Assembly: GCF_008632075.1 (NCBI RefSeq)
Contig: NZ_VWVM01000008.1
Span: 182,557-246,556 of the forward strand
Direction of reading: 5' to 3'
From: Candidatus Pantoea gossypiicola
GTDB taxonomy: Bacteria; Pseudomonadota; Gammaproteobacteria; Enterobacterales; Enterobacteriaceae
DNA length: 64,000 nt
The position numbers and the translations under genes are program-made. Shown here one piece after another: positions 8,008 to 16,821 of this stretch. The stretch's first letter is position 1. Each line of letters opens with the position of its first letter. The notes beneath the pieces are model-generated. The model searched no databases. It had not been told where the DNA came from and saw only the letters and a list, made by a program, of their open reading frames with translations.

Positions 8008-8364
8008 TCAGCTGCCGTGCTTCTTGTTCCAGGCCTGCACCAGCCGCTCGCCTAACTCTTCTTTATCCATAAAGCCGAAGCCCAGCACCGTGGCACCTTC
8101 ATTGATGGCGGTGACGCCTTCGTCGACAGAACGCATGCCGTGTTTGGCTTTGTAGCCATATTTGTTCTGCGCGGTGATAGCACCCGCGCCGCCGCTGCCG
8201 CAAAACGAGATGCCGAAATCGGCGTTTTCTGCCTTCATCACGTCACCCAGCTTCATATCAGCGGCCACGCCTGGCACCACGACAGCACGACCACCCGCTT
8301 TCTCAATGCCCGCTGCCACTTTCTGGCCCTTACCTAAACGATCGCCAATCACTACTGTTACCAT
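8008..8364 (-). CDS. SFCGS-family glycine-rich protein (EF_0830-like)
   Basis: 118 aa from the ATG at 8364 (MVTVVIGDRLGKGQKV), with GAGGAA 6-7 nt upstream; a longer frame to 8502 has no such site. The family signature FCGSGGAGA spans residues 54-62 with Cys55. The Rossmann-like start (VTVVIGDRLGKG) and the Cys-Gly-Ser-Gly-Gly loop are reminiscent of small PTS EIIB proteins, but there the Cys is near residue 10, so homology is not claimed. Sits between the PRD gene and DUF4312. Function unknown; a soluble energy-coupling or binding subunit is one possibility. Confidence 0.8.
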   Translation of the reverse strand: MVTVVIGDRLGKGQKVAAGIEKAGGRAVVVPGVAADMKLGDVMKAENADFGISFCGSGGAGAITAQNKYGYKAKHGMRSVDEGVTAINEGATVLGFGFMDKEELGERLVQAWNKKHGS

Positions 8365-8377
8365 GTTGTGTTCCTCT

Positions 8378-8713
8378 CTAATTGTTTGATCGCGCGACTT
8401 CAATATGCACTGACAGCAGCCAGGCCTCTTCGCGGGGGAGATTGCCGAACAGGTCGACGACCTGCTGCGCCAGCGCGACCGTTTCAGGCGGAATATCCTC
8501 AAACAGCTCCGCTTCCACTTCCGGCAGCGGCTCCCCGCTCAGCGAGCGTGATGCCATGGCCCCGACATGCGATTGCAGCATCTGCTGCTGGACCGCATTG
8601 GGCTGAATGCCATGCTGCTGATAGATCGCCGCAATCTGCGTCATTACGCTATCAGTCAGCTGTTGCACTTTCTCCGGTGGCGCTTCATACACCGGGACGC
8701 CGTTATTGCTCAC
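8378..8713 (-). CDS. Stand-alone PRD-domain protein (EF_0829-like)
   Basis: 111 aa from a GTG at 8713 with AGGAG 7 nt upstream; the upstream in-frame ATG at 8848 lacks a site and would read through the promoter. The whole protein is one PTS-regulation domain. Both histidines normally phosphorylated in PRDs are present: His49 (MLQSHVGAMASR) and His103 (LLSVHIEVAR). There is no DNA- or RNA-binding domain, so it cannot act alone as a regulator; it may titrate or relay phosphate to the two-PRD regulator encoded at the operon's end. It is the first gene of the block, 13 nt before the SFCGS gene. Confidence 0.78.
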   Translation of the reverse strand: MSNNGVPVYEAPPEKVQQLTDSVMTQIAAIYQQHGIQPNAVQQQMLQSHVGAMASRSLSGEPLPEVEAELFEDIPPETVALAQQVVDLFGNLPREEAWLLSVHIEVARSNN

Positions 8714-8790
8714 CTTGCTACTCCTGTTAAACCGGATAATTCGCGTTAGAAATAAATTAGCGGTCATCACCCCGGCTGTGGAGAGGCAAC

Positions 8791-8812
8791 ATTTCCAGCA
8801 GTAAGTGGAAAT
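8791..8812 (-). promoter_or_regulatory. Inverted repeat, candidate operator for the PRD-type activator
   Basis: Perfect 7 bp arms ATTTCCA and TGGAAAT separated by 8 bp (GCAGTAAG), centred about 88 bp upstream of the first gene of the operon. Size and position suit an activator site of a LicR/MtlR-type protein. Assignment is by symmetry and position only. Confidence 0.4.
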
Positions 8813-8978
8813 TGCAGTGAAGATCGTGCGTCGGATCGCAGGCTGCACGCTTAGTGCGATATGCGTCGCAAAATGCGCAAAATGATGGCGTTATCCTCGC
8901 AAGGCGGTGATGTTGTGCGGCAGCCAGACTGCCGGGCGGGGGTTTACGGTGCGGTGATAAGCAGAAGTGATGGTAAGA

Positions 8979-9003
8979 ACCGCCGGTCAGGCTGACCGGC
9001 GGT
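8979..9003 (-). terminator. Terminator-like hairpin after cybC
   Basis: A perfect stem of 11-12 bp (ACCGCCGGTCA / TGACCGGCGGT) begins 4 nt after the cybC stop codon. The following T-content is poor, so termination strength is uncertain. Confidence 0.6.
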
Positions 9004-9007
9004 CGGA

Positions 9008-9394
9008 TTAGCGGAATTTCTTATGGTTGGTATTACGGATGTCATCAAATTTAGCGGCTTCGCGCTTTGCGCCGTCCACGTTGTTGGCTTTCGCCAGCGC
9101 GCTGACCACGTCAATCTGTGCGATGAGTGAGTCAAGGCCCGCGTGATAGTCTTTGAGCTGCGCACTGTCAGCAGGCTGACCTTCCAGCTTATCGGGCGTC
9201 GACTTTTTGGCATCCTGCGCTGCGACACGCATTTTGTTTAACGCCTGCTGCATCTCCTGCGCACTGTCCGTTTTCTTAACGATTTTCAGATTCGCATTGA
9301 GCGTGTCCATATCCTGCTCCAGATCTGCCGCATAGAGGCTGACGCTGGAGAACAACAGAGAAGCCGACAACATTGCAATCACATGCTTACGCAT
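9008..9394 (-). CDS. cybC: Soluble cytochrome b562, periplasmic
   Basis: 128 aa precursor: a 22-residue signal peptide ending LYA, then a 106-residue four-helix bundle starting ADLEQDM. The two axial haem ligands of cytochrome b562 are in place, Met7 and His102 of the mature form (RNTNHKKFR). Haem is bound non-covalently, and no CxxCH is present. The ATG at 9394 is preferred over the one at 9397 because AGGA is 7 nt upstream and because E. coli CybC also starts MRK. The gene follows pmbA on the same strand after a terminator, as in E. coli. It is an electron carrier of unclear physiological partner. Confidence 0.93.
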   Translation of the reverse strand: MRKHVIAMLSASLLFSSVSLYAADLEQDMDTLNANLKIVKKTDSAQEMQQALNKMRVAAQDAKKSTPDKLEGQPADSAQLKDYHAGLDSLIAQIDVVSALAKANNVDGAKREAAKFDDIRNTNHKKFR

Positions 9395-9418
9395 CATTAC
9401 TTCCTTTTTATTGTGATG

Positions 9419-9444
9419 AAAAAAAAGCAGCCAACAGGCTGCTT
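9419..9444 (-). terminator. Rho-independent terminator of pmbA
   Basis: AAGCAGCC / GGCTGCTT stem with a 4 nt loop, followed on the minus strand by eight T residues. It begins 13 nt after the pmbA stop codon and separates pmbA from cybC. Confidence 0.85.
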
Positions 9445-9457
9445 CAGGAATTCATCT

Positions 9458-10798
9458 TTATTGTCCCGCTATCTTCATCTCAGGCAGTAACACGGAACCG
9501 CACTGGATATTACTGCGGGTTTCAATATCGTCACCGATGGTCACCATGTTGTGCCACATCTCTTTAAGATTACCGGCAATAGTGACTTCGCTAACCGGGT
9601 ACTGAATGACGCCATTCTCAACCCAGTAACCGGCTGCACCGCGTGAGTAGTCACCGGTAATGGCGCTGACGCCCTGACCCATCAGCTCGGTCACCACTAA
9701 TCCGGTTCCCATCTGCTTCAGCAGGTCGTCAAAGCTGTGGCCCTGACCCGCAATGCGCCAGTTATGAATACCACCAGCATGACCGGTGCTGGTCAGACCC
9801 AGTTTACGGGCGGAATAGCTGGTCAACAGCCAGGTCTGCAATACGCCATCTTTGATGATGTCGCGCGCCTGAGTACGCACCCCTTCACTGTCGAACGGCG
9901 TGGAGGCGAGCCCTTTCAGCAGGTGTGGCTGTTCACTGATGGTGAGCCACTCCGGCAGAATCTGCTGACCCATTGAATCCAGCAGGAAGGTCGATTTACG
10001 GTAAACGCTGCTGCCGCTGATCGCACCAACCAGATGACCAAACAAGCCGGTCGCCACTTCAGCGGCAAAAATCACCGGGGCTTTCATGGTCGGAAGTTTA
10101 CGCGGAGCCAGACGGGAGAGTGTACGGCGTGCGCACTCTGCGCCCACCCATTCAGGGCTTTTCAAATCTTCAAATGCACGGCCAATGGTATAGGCGTAAT
10201 CGCGCTCCATGTTGCCATCCTGCTCAGCGATAACGCAGCTGGAGAGCGAATGGCGGCTGGAGCAGTAGCTCTGCAACATTCCGTGGCTGTTGCCAAAGAC
10301 TTTGATGCCGACGTGGCTGTTGAAACTACCGCCTTCGGTGTTGGTAATACGCTTGTCGGCACGCAGTGACGCCTGTTCCGCCTGCGCGGCCAGTTCAATG
10401 GCGCGGTCAGCGTCAATTTCCCACGGATGGTAAAGATCCAGATCCGGCGCATCATAGGCCAGCAGCTCTGCGTCGGCCAGACCGGCAAAGGGGTCGGGCG
10501 AGGTATAGCGGGCAATATCAATCGCCGCCTGCACGGTACGCTTGATCGCATCCGGGCTGAGGTCGGTCGATGAGGCACTGCCTTTACGATTCTGATGATA
10601 AACGGTGATGCCCAGCGCACCGTCGCTGTTAAATTCAACGTTTTCCACTTCGCCATAGCGGGTGCTGACCCCGATGCCGGTGGTCTTACTGACAGCCACT
10701 TCCGCGCTGTCAGTGCTTGCTTTAGCCAGTTCAAGTGCCTGCGCAATGGCCTGCTCCAGTACTTTTCGCTGTTCTGCAACCTGAGTAGATACGTTCAT
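9458..10798 (-). CDS. pmbA: Metalloprotease subunit TldE/PmbA
   Basis: 446 aa, full length for PmbA (TldE). With TldD it forms a heterodimeric peptidase; TldD carries the zinc and TldE only shapes the channel, in keeping with the absence of an HExxxH motif here. It degrades unfolded or leader peptides, is needed for microcin B17 maturation and helps remove the CcdA antitoxin. Visible family blocks include [22 protein letters not shown] and [16 protein letters not shown] (each under 25 residues; first shown in part). Divergent from darP with 115 bp between starts, the E. coli arrangement. Confidence 0.95.
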   Translation of the reverse strand: MNVSTQVAEQRKVLEQAIAQALELAKASTDSAEVAVSKTTGIGVSTRYGEVENVEFNSDGALGITVYHQNRKGSASSTDLSPDAIKRTVQAAIDIARYTSPDPFAGLADAELLAYDAPDLDLYHPWEIDADRAIELAAQAEQASLRADKRITNTEGGSFNSHVGIKVFGNSHGMLQSYCSSRHSLSSCVIAEQDGNMERDYAYTIGRAFEDLKSPEWVGAECARRTLSRLAPRKLPTMKAPVIFAAEVATGLFGHLVGAISGSSVYRKSTFLLDSMGQQILPEWLTISEQPHLLKGLASTPFDSEGVRTQARDIIKDGVLQTWLLTSYSARKLGLTSTGHAGGIHNWRIAGQGHSFDDLLKQMGTGLVVTELMGQGVSAITGDYSRGAAGYWVENGVIQYPVSEVTIAGNLKEMWHNMVTIGDDIETRSNIQCGSVLLPEMKIAGQ

Positions 10799-10913
10799 CG
10801 ACCTGCCGTCTAATCTTATGTGTGAATGATTTGAGTCTATCAGAGTCAGAGAACAATTTCGCAGTCACCCGATAAACTGGTAGGATTAGCCTCTTTTTTT
10901 TGGGAGCCCGGAA

Positions 10914-11459
10914 ATGACCAGACAGCCCGATGAGTGGCTCGACGATGTGCCAGATAATGACGAAGAAGAAGATGAAGAGATTATCTGGGTCAGTAAGAGT
11001 GAAATTAAACGCGATGCAGAAGAGTTAAAGCGCCTGGGAGCCGAACTGGTTGATCTGGGTAAAAACTCGCTGGATAAAATCCCGCTGGATGAGCGCCTGC
11101 GCACCGAGATCGAACTGGCACAGCGCATCAGGAAAGAGGGTCGCCGCCGTCAGCTGCAGCTGATCGGTAAACTGCTGCGCAGCATTGATGTGGAGCCGAT
11201 CCGCATTGCGCTGGATAAGCTCAAGAATCGCCACAACCAGCAGGTTGCGCTATTCCACAAACTGGAAATGCTGCGCGATCGTCTGATTGAGCAAGGTGAT
11301 GAGGCGATGAGCGACGTGATTGCGCTTTATCCCGATGCCGATCGTCAGCAGTTACGCAGCATGATCCGTAACGCGCAGAAAGAGAAAGCGGGCAACAAGC
11401 CGCCGAAGTCTGCCCGTCAGATTTTCCAGTATCTGCGCGAGCTGGCCGAATCGCAGTAA
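10914..11459 (+). CDS. darP: Dual-action ribosomal maturation protein DarP (YjgA)
   Basis: 181 aa, DUF615 family. The N-terminus is strongly acidic ([14 protein letters not shown]), followed by a long helical, basic body. DarP (formerly YjgA) binds late 50S precursors and supports 23S peptidyl-transferase centre maturation. A GGGAGC ribosome site lies 7 nt before the ATG. It is divergent from pmbA and convergent with the porin gene. Confidence 0.93.
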   Translation: MTRQPDEWLDDVPDNDEEEDEEIIWVSKSEIKRDAEELKRLGAELVDLGKNSLDKIPLDERLRTEIELAQRIRKEGRRRQLQLIGKLLRSIDVEPIRIALDKLKNRHNQQVALFHKLEMLRDRLIEQGDEAMSDVIALYPDADRQQLRSMIRNAQKEKAGNKPPKSARQIFQYLRELAESQ

Positions 11460-11465
11460 TGCCAT

Positions 11466-11485
11466 GGCGGGCAGTCTCGCCCGCC
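11466..11485. terminator. Hairpin between convergent darP and porin genes
   Basis: GGCGGGC / GCCCGCC stem of 7 bp with a 6 nt loop lies in the 38 bp between the two stop codons. It lacks T-tracts on either side, so it is a weak or bidirectional terminator at best. Confidence 0.45.
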
Positions 11486-11497
11486 TCCCGGCAGCCC

Positions 11498-12238
11498 TTA
11501 CCGATAGATATAGAGAATACCGGTGCGCAACCGCAACTGGCGTTCGCTCGATGTAGCAGAACGTCCGATATCGCCAAAGGTGACGTAAGGCACCCAGACG
11601 CGATCGTTGCCAAGCGCATAATCGAACTGTAATTCCTGTTCATAGTCGTCATGCTTATTAGCAAACAGTTTCGCATCCGCGTGCTTATACACCAGCTTAT
11701 AGGTGGTGGTGAGGCGATCGGTTTTATTCCGCAGATAGAGATCAAAACGGTTAGCCGTGCGATGCCGGTCAGTATCGCAATAATCAATACCCCCGGTGCG
11801 GCATTGATCGTCATGGGCATAATCGGTCAGTTCAAGACGATATAATCCGCCAACAGACCAGCGATAATTAATTTTATACCAGGGTGCCACACCAAACTTC
11901 CATTCGGTACGCGAGGAGTTAAATTCCGGCTGAATAAACGGCGACAGCGTCCAGTTCCCCCAGTAATACGACTTCAGAAAGGTGACTTCCACCACATTTA
12001 ACACGGTGTCGTTATAATATTTATCTTTTGGATCTGCGCCACCGGTTTTAAATTTGGTTTCGACGCCAAGAAACATATTATCCGGCAGCGTGGTACTCAG
12101 CCCCAGCTTGTCATAGTGCGTGCGGTCGCGAAGACGGTACTCATGCCGGTAATCCACCGTGGCCGTTGCCAGTGCTGTTGCAGAAGTGCATAACAGCGTG
12201 ACGCCCAGAGCAAATGATCGTGTTGTACTTTTTCCCAT
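11498..12238 (-). CDS. KdgM-family monomeric outer-membrane porin
   Basis: 246 aa with a signal peptide (cleavage likely after ATALA, about residue 24). The mature part is a chain of amphipathic beta strands ending in aromatic/hydrophobic LYIYR, typical of a 12-stranded KdgM/NanC barrel. Charged strand residues (VDYRHEYRLRDRTHYDK) resemble the Arg-rich lumen that passes acidic oligosaccharides such as oligogalacturonates. A loop holds two cysteines (DQCRTGGIDYC) that may form a disulfide. In plant-associated relatives such porins import pectin fragments; the actual substrate here cannot be read from sequence. The flanking DNA is AT-rich. Confidence 0.82.
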   Translation of the reverse strand: MGKSTTRSFALGVTLLCTSATALATATVDYRHEYRLRDRTHYDKLGLSTTLPDNMFLGVETKFKTGGADPKDKYYNDTVLNVVEVTFLKSYYWGNWTLSPFIQPEFNSSRTEWKFGVAPWYKINYRWSVGGLYRLELTDYAHDDQCRTGGIDYCDTDRHRTANRFDLYLRNKTDRLTTTYKLVYKHADAKLFANKHDDYEQELQFDYALGNDRVWVPYVTFGDIGRSATSSERQLRLRTGILYIYR

Positions 12239-12553
12239 AAAAATGTCCTTATTCTCAGTAATAAGGGCAATGAATTATCCGAATTCATTTAACCCAAATT
12301 TAACTTACATTTAAAACCTGTATTAATATAAAATGCCACATAAAGAAAACCTGTTAATTTTTTAACCTGAATTCTTCTGATTATTATTTATTTCTCAGTT
12401 AAAACAGAGATGATGCTAAAAATAACCGGCAGGTGTGGCCTTTCTGTTTCAGACACTAATAAAGAAAATATGGCAACTGAAGGAAGAGTGAGCAGATCGG
12501 ATTCAAACTATGCGGGATTTATTCAGGAAATAATATTAACGGCAATACGCTTT
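12239..12553. other. AT-rich intergenic region upstream of the porin gene
   Basis: About 315 bp, clearly more AT-rich than the surrounding core genes, with several A/T runs. It should hold the porin promoter and is the sort of DNA bound by H-NS. I could not identify hexamers, a KdgR box or a CRP site with confidence, and no gene is seen. Confidence 0.5.
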
Positions 12554-12577
12554 AAAAAAAGCGCCCGAAACGGGCGC
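12554..12577 (-). terminator. Rho-independent terminator of mpl
   Basis: GCGCCCG / CGGGCGC stem with a 3 nt loop followed by seven T residues on the minus strand, starting 7 nt after the mpl stop codon. Confidence 0.88.
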
Positions 12578-12584
12578 CTGATTT

Positions 12585-13937
12585 TCAGGCCAGCCTGTCC
12601 AGCAGCTTCTGGTGAATGCCGCCAAACCCGCCGTTGCTCATCACCAGAATCGAGTCGCCTGGCTGTGCGGCTTTCGCCACCATCTCGACCAGCGTATCGA
12701 TATCCGCGCTCCAGTGCGCAGGCGGAATGCACGCTTCTGCTACATCAGAAACCTGCCACGGAATGTGGTGCGGCTGGAACAGAAAGACCTCATCCGCTCG
12801 CGCCAGTGACGGAGCAAGATCGTTTTTGCTGACGCCCATCTTCATGGTATTCGAGCGCGGCTCCAGAACAGCCAGAATGCGTGCTCTGCCACCCACTTTG
12901 CTGCGCAGGGCAGACAATGTCGCCAGAATGGCCGTCGGATGGTGAGCGAAGTCATCGTAGACTTTGATGTTATTCACTTCGCCACGCAGCTCCAGCCGGC
13001 GACGTGCATTGATAAAGGTGTTCAGCGCCTGGCCTGCATCTTCCGGCTTCACACCCACATGCCGCGCGGCAGCAATCGCCATCAGGCCGTTATGCATGTT
13101 GTGTTCGCCGACCAGCGCCCAGTTCACTTCACCGACTTTCTCGCCGTCGAGCCAGATTTCCCAGTGAGAGGCATCGGGCGTCAGCTTCTTCGCCTGCCAG
13201 CGCCCGTGTTCACCAACGCTCTCCTGCTCGCTCCAGCAACCCATCGCCATCACCTGTTTGAGGTTAGGATCATGCTCCGGCAGCAGGATCTTGCCCTGGC
13301 CCGGCACGATCCGCACCAGATGGTGGAACTGCTTCTGGATCGCCCGCAGGTCGTCAAAGATATCGGCGTGATCGAACTCAAGGTTGTTGAGGATCAGGGT
13401 ACGCGGGCAGTAATGGACAAACTTGGAACGCTTGTCGAAAAAGGCGCAGTCATACTCATCCGCCTCAATGACAAAGAATGGACTTTTTCCTAATTTTGCC
13501 GAGACATCGAAGTTTCCTGGCACCCCACCAATAATGAAGCCTGGCTCCAGGCCGCAGGCCTCGAGAATCCACGCTGCCATGCCGGCTGTGGTGGTTTTTC
13601 CGTGGGTTCCCGCGACCGCCAGCACCCATCGGTCGCGTAACACGAAATCGTGCAGCCACTGCGGGCCGGAGAGGTAAGGAATGTTGCGTTCCAGCACCGC
13701 TTCCACACAGGGATTACCGCGCGTCATCGCATTACCGATAATCACCAGGTCAGGGGCCGGGTCGAGCTGGCTCGCATCGTAACCTTCTGTTAATTCAATG
13801 CCTTGCTGTTCGAGCAGTGTACTCATTGGCGGGTAAACGTTGGCATCTGAACCGGTCACCTGATGTCCCAGTGAACGAGCCAGCACCGCCAGACCCCCCA
13901 TAAAAGTGCCACAAATCCCGAGGATGTGAATGCGCAT
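12585..13937 (-). CDS. mpl: UDP-N-acetylmuramate:L-alanyl-gamma-D-glutamyl-meso-diaminopimelate ligase
   Basis: 450 aa, Mur-ligase family. Mpl recycles cell-wall tripeptide by joining it to UDP-MurNAc with ATP in the cytosol. The N-terminal dinucleotide-like loop GICGTFMGG, the ATP P-loop GTHGKTTTAG (about residue 107-116) and the EADEYD motif are all present. Start chosen at the ATG at 13937 (MRIHILGICG) as in E. coli, with GGAT 6 nt upstream, rather than the ATG at 13949. Divergent from fbp. Confidence 0.95.
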   Translation of the reverse strand: MRIHILGICGTFMGGLAVLARSLGHQVTGSDANVYPPMSTLLEQQGIELTEGYDASQLDPAPDLVIIGNAMTRGNPCVEAVLERNIPYLSGPQWLHDFVLRDRWVLAVAGTHGKTTTAGMAAWILEACGLEPGFIIGGVPGNFDVSAKLGKSPFFVIEADEYDCAFFDKRSKFVHYCPRTLILNNLEFDHADIFDDLRAIQKQFHHLVRIVPGQGKILLPEHDPNLKQVMAMGCWSEQESVGEHGRWQAKKLTPDASHWEIWLDGEKVGEVNWALVGEHNMHNGLMAIAAARHVGVKPEDAGQALNTFINARRRLELRGEVNNIKVYDDFAHHPTAILATLSALRSKVGGRARILAVLEPRSNTMKMGVSKNDLAPSLARADEVFLFQPHHIPWQVSDVAEACIPPAHWSADIDTLVEMVAKAAQPGDSILVMSNGGFGGIHQKLLDRLA

Positions 13938-14105
13938 AACATGATCCATTACTCAAAAGTTCGGCGCACAGTGTAACGCCGCTCGCAGACGGAAGAAACG
14001 GATTAGGACTATGGTTTTTGAAGTTCAATCGGCTAAACTGCGTACGCATCCGTTGGCAGACTGTTACGCGTGCTGCCACTCCATCGAAGATTCAGGGAAT
14101 GTGTT

Positions 14106-15113
14106 ATGAAAACGTTGGGCGAATTTATCGTCGAGAAGCAGCACGACTTTCCGCACGCCACAGGTGAACTGACGGCGCTGATTTCAGCTATCAAGCTGGG
14201 TGCCAAAATTATCCACCGCGACATCAATAAAGCCGGTTTAGTGGATATTCTCGGTGCCAGTGGTGTGGAAAATGTTCAGGGTGAACAGCAGATGAAACTG
14301 GATCTGTTCGCTAACGAAAAACTGAAAGCAGCACTGAAAGCACGTGGCATCGTCGCCGGCATCGCTTCTGAGGAAGAAGACGAGTTCGTTATCTTTGAAG
14401 GTGAGGAAAACGGTAAGTACGTGGTGTTAATGGATCCTCTGGATGGTTCTTCTAACATCGACGTTAACGTTTCCGTCGGCACCATTTTCTCTATTTATCA
14501 TCGCGTCAGCGAGCCGGGTACGCCAGTGGTTGAAGCTGACTTCATGCAGCCAGGCAACAAGCAGGTTGCTGCCGGTTACGTGGTCTACGGCTCATCCACC
14601 ATGATGGTTTACACCACCGGTGCAGGCGTGCATGCGTTTACTTACGATCCGTCACTGGGTGTGTTCTGCCTCAGCCACGAACGTATGACCTATCCACCCA
14701 CCGGTTACACCTACTCGATTAACGAAGGTAACTACATTCGTTTCCCGCAGGGTGTGAAGAAATATCTGAAGTTCTGTCAGGAAGAGGATTTGCCAACGCA
14801 CCGTCCTTATACCTCACGTTACATCGGATCGCTGGTGGCGGACTTCCATCGCAACCTGCTGAAGGGCGGCATTTATCTCTACCCAAGCACCGCCAGCCAT
14901 CCTCAGGGCAAGCTGCGTCTGCTGTATGAGTGCAACCCGATGGCGTTCCTGGCGGAGCAGGCAGGCGGTAAAGCCAGCGACGGACAGAGACGTATTCTGG
15001 ATATTCCACCGGTTACGCTGCATCAGCGCTGCCCGTTCTACTGCGGTAATGAGGCGATGGTGAACGACGTTGAGCGTTTCCTGGCCGAGTTCCCGGATTG
15101 CCGTCAGGGTTAA
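14106..15113 (+). CDS. fbp: Fructose-1,6-bisphosphatase class I
   Basis: 335 aa, gluconeogenic enzyme that hydrolyses fructose-1,6-bisphosphate to fructose-6-phosphate. The metal-binding motif DPLDGSSN occupies residues 110-117 and SEEEDE (about 88-93) provides acidic metal ligands. GNEAMVND near the C-terminus matches the family. Start at the ATG at 14106 with AGGGA 7 nt upstream. Monocistronic, with a strong terminator directly downstream. E. coli has ytfQRT-yjfF between ppa and fbp; those are absent here. Confidence 0.96.
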   Translation: MKTLGEFIVEKQHDFPHATGELTALISAIKLGAKIIHRDINKAGLVDILGASGVENVQGEQQMKLDLFANEKLKAALKARGIVAGIASEEEDEFVIFEGEENGKYVVLMDPLDGSSNIDVNVSVGTIFSIYHRVSEPGTPVVEADFMQPGNKQVAAGYVVYGSSTMMVYTTGAGVHAFTYDPSLGVFCLSHERMTYPPTGYTYSINEGNYIRFPQGVKKYLKFCQEEDLPTHRPYTSRYIGSLVADFHRNLLKGGIYLYPSTASHPQGKLRLLYECNPMAFLAEQAGGKASDGQRRILDIPPVTLHQRCPFYCGNEAMVNDVERFLAEFPDCRQG

Positions 15114-15145
15114 TCCTGCGCGAGTATCAGCTGACAGATAAAGAA

Positions 15146-15176
15146 ACAGGGCGCGATTTCGCGCCCTGTGTTTTTT
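15146..15176 (+). terminator. Rho-independent terminator of fbp (may serve both strands)
   Basis: ACAGGGCGCG / CGCGCCCTGT stem of 10 bp, loop ATTT, then G and six T. The chemoreceptor gene ends at 15175 on the other strand, so the hairpin sits exactly at the convergence point. Confidence 0.9.
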
Positions 15177-16734
15177 ACGCCGTCTGCAATCTGAACTGCG
15201 CCATCGTTGCCTGAAGCTGACCGGACTGTGCTTCCAGCGACTGGGTCGCGGCGCTGGCCTGCTCTACCAGCGCCGCGTTCTGCTGCGCTGTTGCATCCAT
15301 CTGAGTGACCGCCAGGTTGACCTGCTCAATGCCACGGCTCTGCTCGTCGGAGGCCATCGAGATCTCTTTCATCAGTGCCGTTACGCGCATCACTTCACCA
15401 GAAATTTCATCCATGGTTTCCCCGGCGCGCGTCGCCATTTCCGTACCCTCTTTAACCCGTGACTGTGAATCACTGATTAACGTACGGATCTCTTTGGCCG
15501 CGTTAGCACTGCGCTGTGCCAGCGTACGCACCTCATTTGCCACTACCGCAAAGCCGCGTCCCTGCTCGCCTGCGCGTGCCGCTTCGACGGCGGCGTTAAG
15601 CGCCAGGATGTTGGTCTGGAAGGCGATGCCGTCAATCACGCTGAGAATGTCGCCGATACGGTTGGCACTGTCGGTAATCTCATGCATTTTTTCCATCACG
15701 TAGCAGACCACCTCAGCACCGCGATCGGCGGTATCAGAGACCGCGTTAGCCAGCTGATGCGCCTGCTGAGCGTTGCTGGCGTTAAGACGGACCGTGGCCG
15801 TAAGCTGCTCCATGCTGGCCGCCGTCTGCTCCAGCGAGGCAGCGGACTCTTCGGTGCGCTGCGACAGATTAACGTTACCCGCCGCCAGTTCACGGCTGCC
15901 GATGTCGATCTGTATACTCGCTTCACGCACCTGACTGACCGAGGTACGCAGTGACTGCTGCATCCCACTCAGTGCATGATTAAGCCGTCCCAGCTCGTTG
16001 TTGCTGGACGGTGGCAGCACCTGCGACAGGTCGCCTGCCGCGATCTGCTCCAGATGGACAATCGCGAGGTTCAGCGGCTGCAGCAGCATCCGGCGAAGCA
16101 GTTGCCAGGCGAGCACCAGCAGCAGCAGCGTTAATACGCCTGCCACAGCGATCAGGATTTTCATTTTGGTTTCGTTGTAGGCCGCCTGTGCGAGCTGGGC
16201 CTCGGTGACCTGTCCGGCGAACTGGCTGAAGTCTGTAACAGCTTTGTTATAGCTTGCCGCCAGCGTCGCCAGGTTGCCTTCCAGCAACTGGTAATATTCG
16301 TCAGTGTATTGCTTATCCAGCGCGTCCATCATCGGTTTGATGCCCTGGTCGAGATAGGCTTTGTAACTGGCTGAAATCGCGTCAGCCAGCATTTTCCCGT
16401 GCGCCGTCACCGTTCCGGCATCCACAAAGCGCTTCAGATTTTGCTGTGATGACACCACATCCGCCTGCGACAGTTTTGTGACTGCCGCGCCCTCTTCCAG
16501 CATACCGATTTCAATTTTACGCACCGCCAGCGCCGCATTCGCGCGGGCCCGCATCAGATCTGAATTACTCTGGTAAAGACTGTTCAGCTCGATCCCCTGA
16601 ATGCGGTTGATCACATCCAGCGAGCGATTCCCTTTGTTAATTGCCACGATACCCATAAAACTCACCGCCAACAGCAGCAGTGTCATAAATGCCAGCAATG
16701 CCAGCAACCCCGTGCGAAGTGATATCTGTTTCAT
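15175..16734 (-). CDS. Methyl-accepting chemotaxis protein (four-helix-bundle sensor)
   Basis: 519 aa when started at the ATG at 16734 ([11 protein letters not shown]); an in-frame ATG at 16749 is also possible and neither has a strong ribosome site. Membrane span 1 (about 8-31), a periplasmic helical ligand domain of about 160 residues, span 2 (about 192-214), HAMP, then the signalling coiled coil with the conserved hairpin tip ([20 protein letters not shown]) and methylation-helix motifs. The C-terminus (MAQFRLQTA) lacks the NWETF-type CheR/CheB tether, so adaptation probably relies on other receptors. The ligand is unknown. A sigma-28 promoter lies upstream. Confidence 0.9.
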   Translation of the reverse strand: MKQISLRTGLLALLAFMTLLLLAVSFMGIVAINKGNRSLDVINRIQGIELNSLYQSNSDLMRARANAALAVRKIEIGMLEEGAAVTKLSQADVVSSQQNLKRFVDAGTVTAHGKMLADAISASYKAYLDQGIKPMMDALDKQYTDEYYQLLEGNLATLAASYNKAVTDFSQFAGQVTEAQLAQAAYNETKMKILIAVAGVLTLLLLVLAWQLLRRMLLQPLNLAIVHLEQIAAGDLSQVLPPSSNNELGRLNHALSGMQQSLRTSVSQVREASIQIDIGSRELAAGNVNLSQRTEESAASLEQTAASMEQLTATVRLNASNAQQAHQLANAVSDTADRGAEVVCYVMEKMHEITDSANRIGDILSVIDGIAFQTNILALNAAVEAARAGEQGRGFAVVANEVRTLAQRSANAAKEIRTLISDSQSRVKEGTEMATRAGETMDEISGEVMRVTALMKEISMASDEQSRGIEQVNLAVTQMDATAQQNAALVEQASAATQSLEAQSGQLQATMAQFRLQTA

Positions 16735-16793
16735 CCTGATGATTTCCATGTAAGAGAAAAGGCGAATTTTCCAGCGGCCCTAAAACGGAAGAG

Positions 16794-16821
16794 ATATCGG
16801 CAGTAACCCTGCGAAACTTTA
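16794..16821 (-). promoter_or_regulatory. Sigma-28 (FliA) promoter of chemoreceptor gene
   Basis: On the minus strand TAAAGTTT, a 12 bp spacer and GCCGATAT, against the consensus TAAAGTTT-N11-GCCGATAA. It lies about 60 bp before the predicted start codon and puts this receptor in the late flagellar regulon. Confidence 0.82.

Larger units (their letters stand above)
8714..9007. promoter_or_regulatory. Promoter region of the PRD/DUF4310 operon
   Basis: 294 bp between the operon start and the end of cybC. It holds an inverted repeat (8791-8812) upstream of the PRD gene and the cybC terminator hairpin (8979-9003). No convincing sigma-70 or sigma-54 hexamers were identified. No coding frame with a ribosome site was found. 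Confidence 0.45.

Noticed and set aside
8714..8830. Sigma-54 promoter upstream of the PRD operon, expected if it worked like the Salmonella dga operon
   Set aside because: The only GG...GC pair has 7 rather than 10 bases between, and the regulator is not a sigma-54 activator (no AAA+ domain).
8714..8848. N-terminal extension of the PRD protein to an ATG at 8848
   Set aside because: No ribosome site there, while the GTG at 8713 has AGGAG at ideal spacing; the extra residues do not look like a PRD and cover the promoter.
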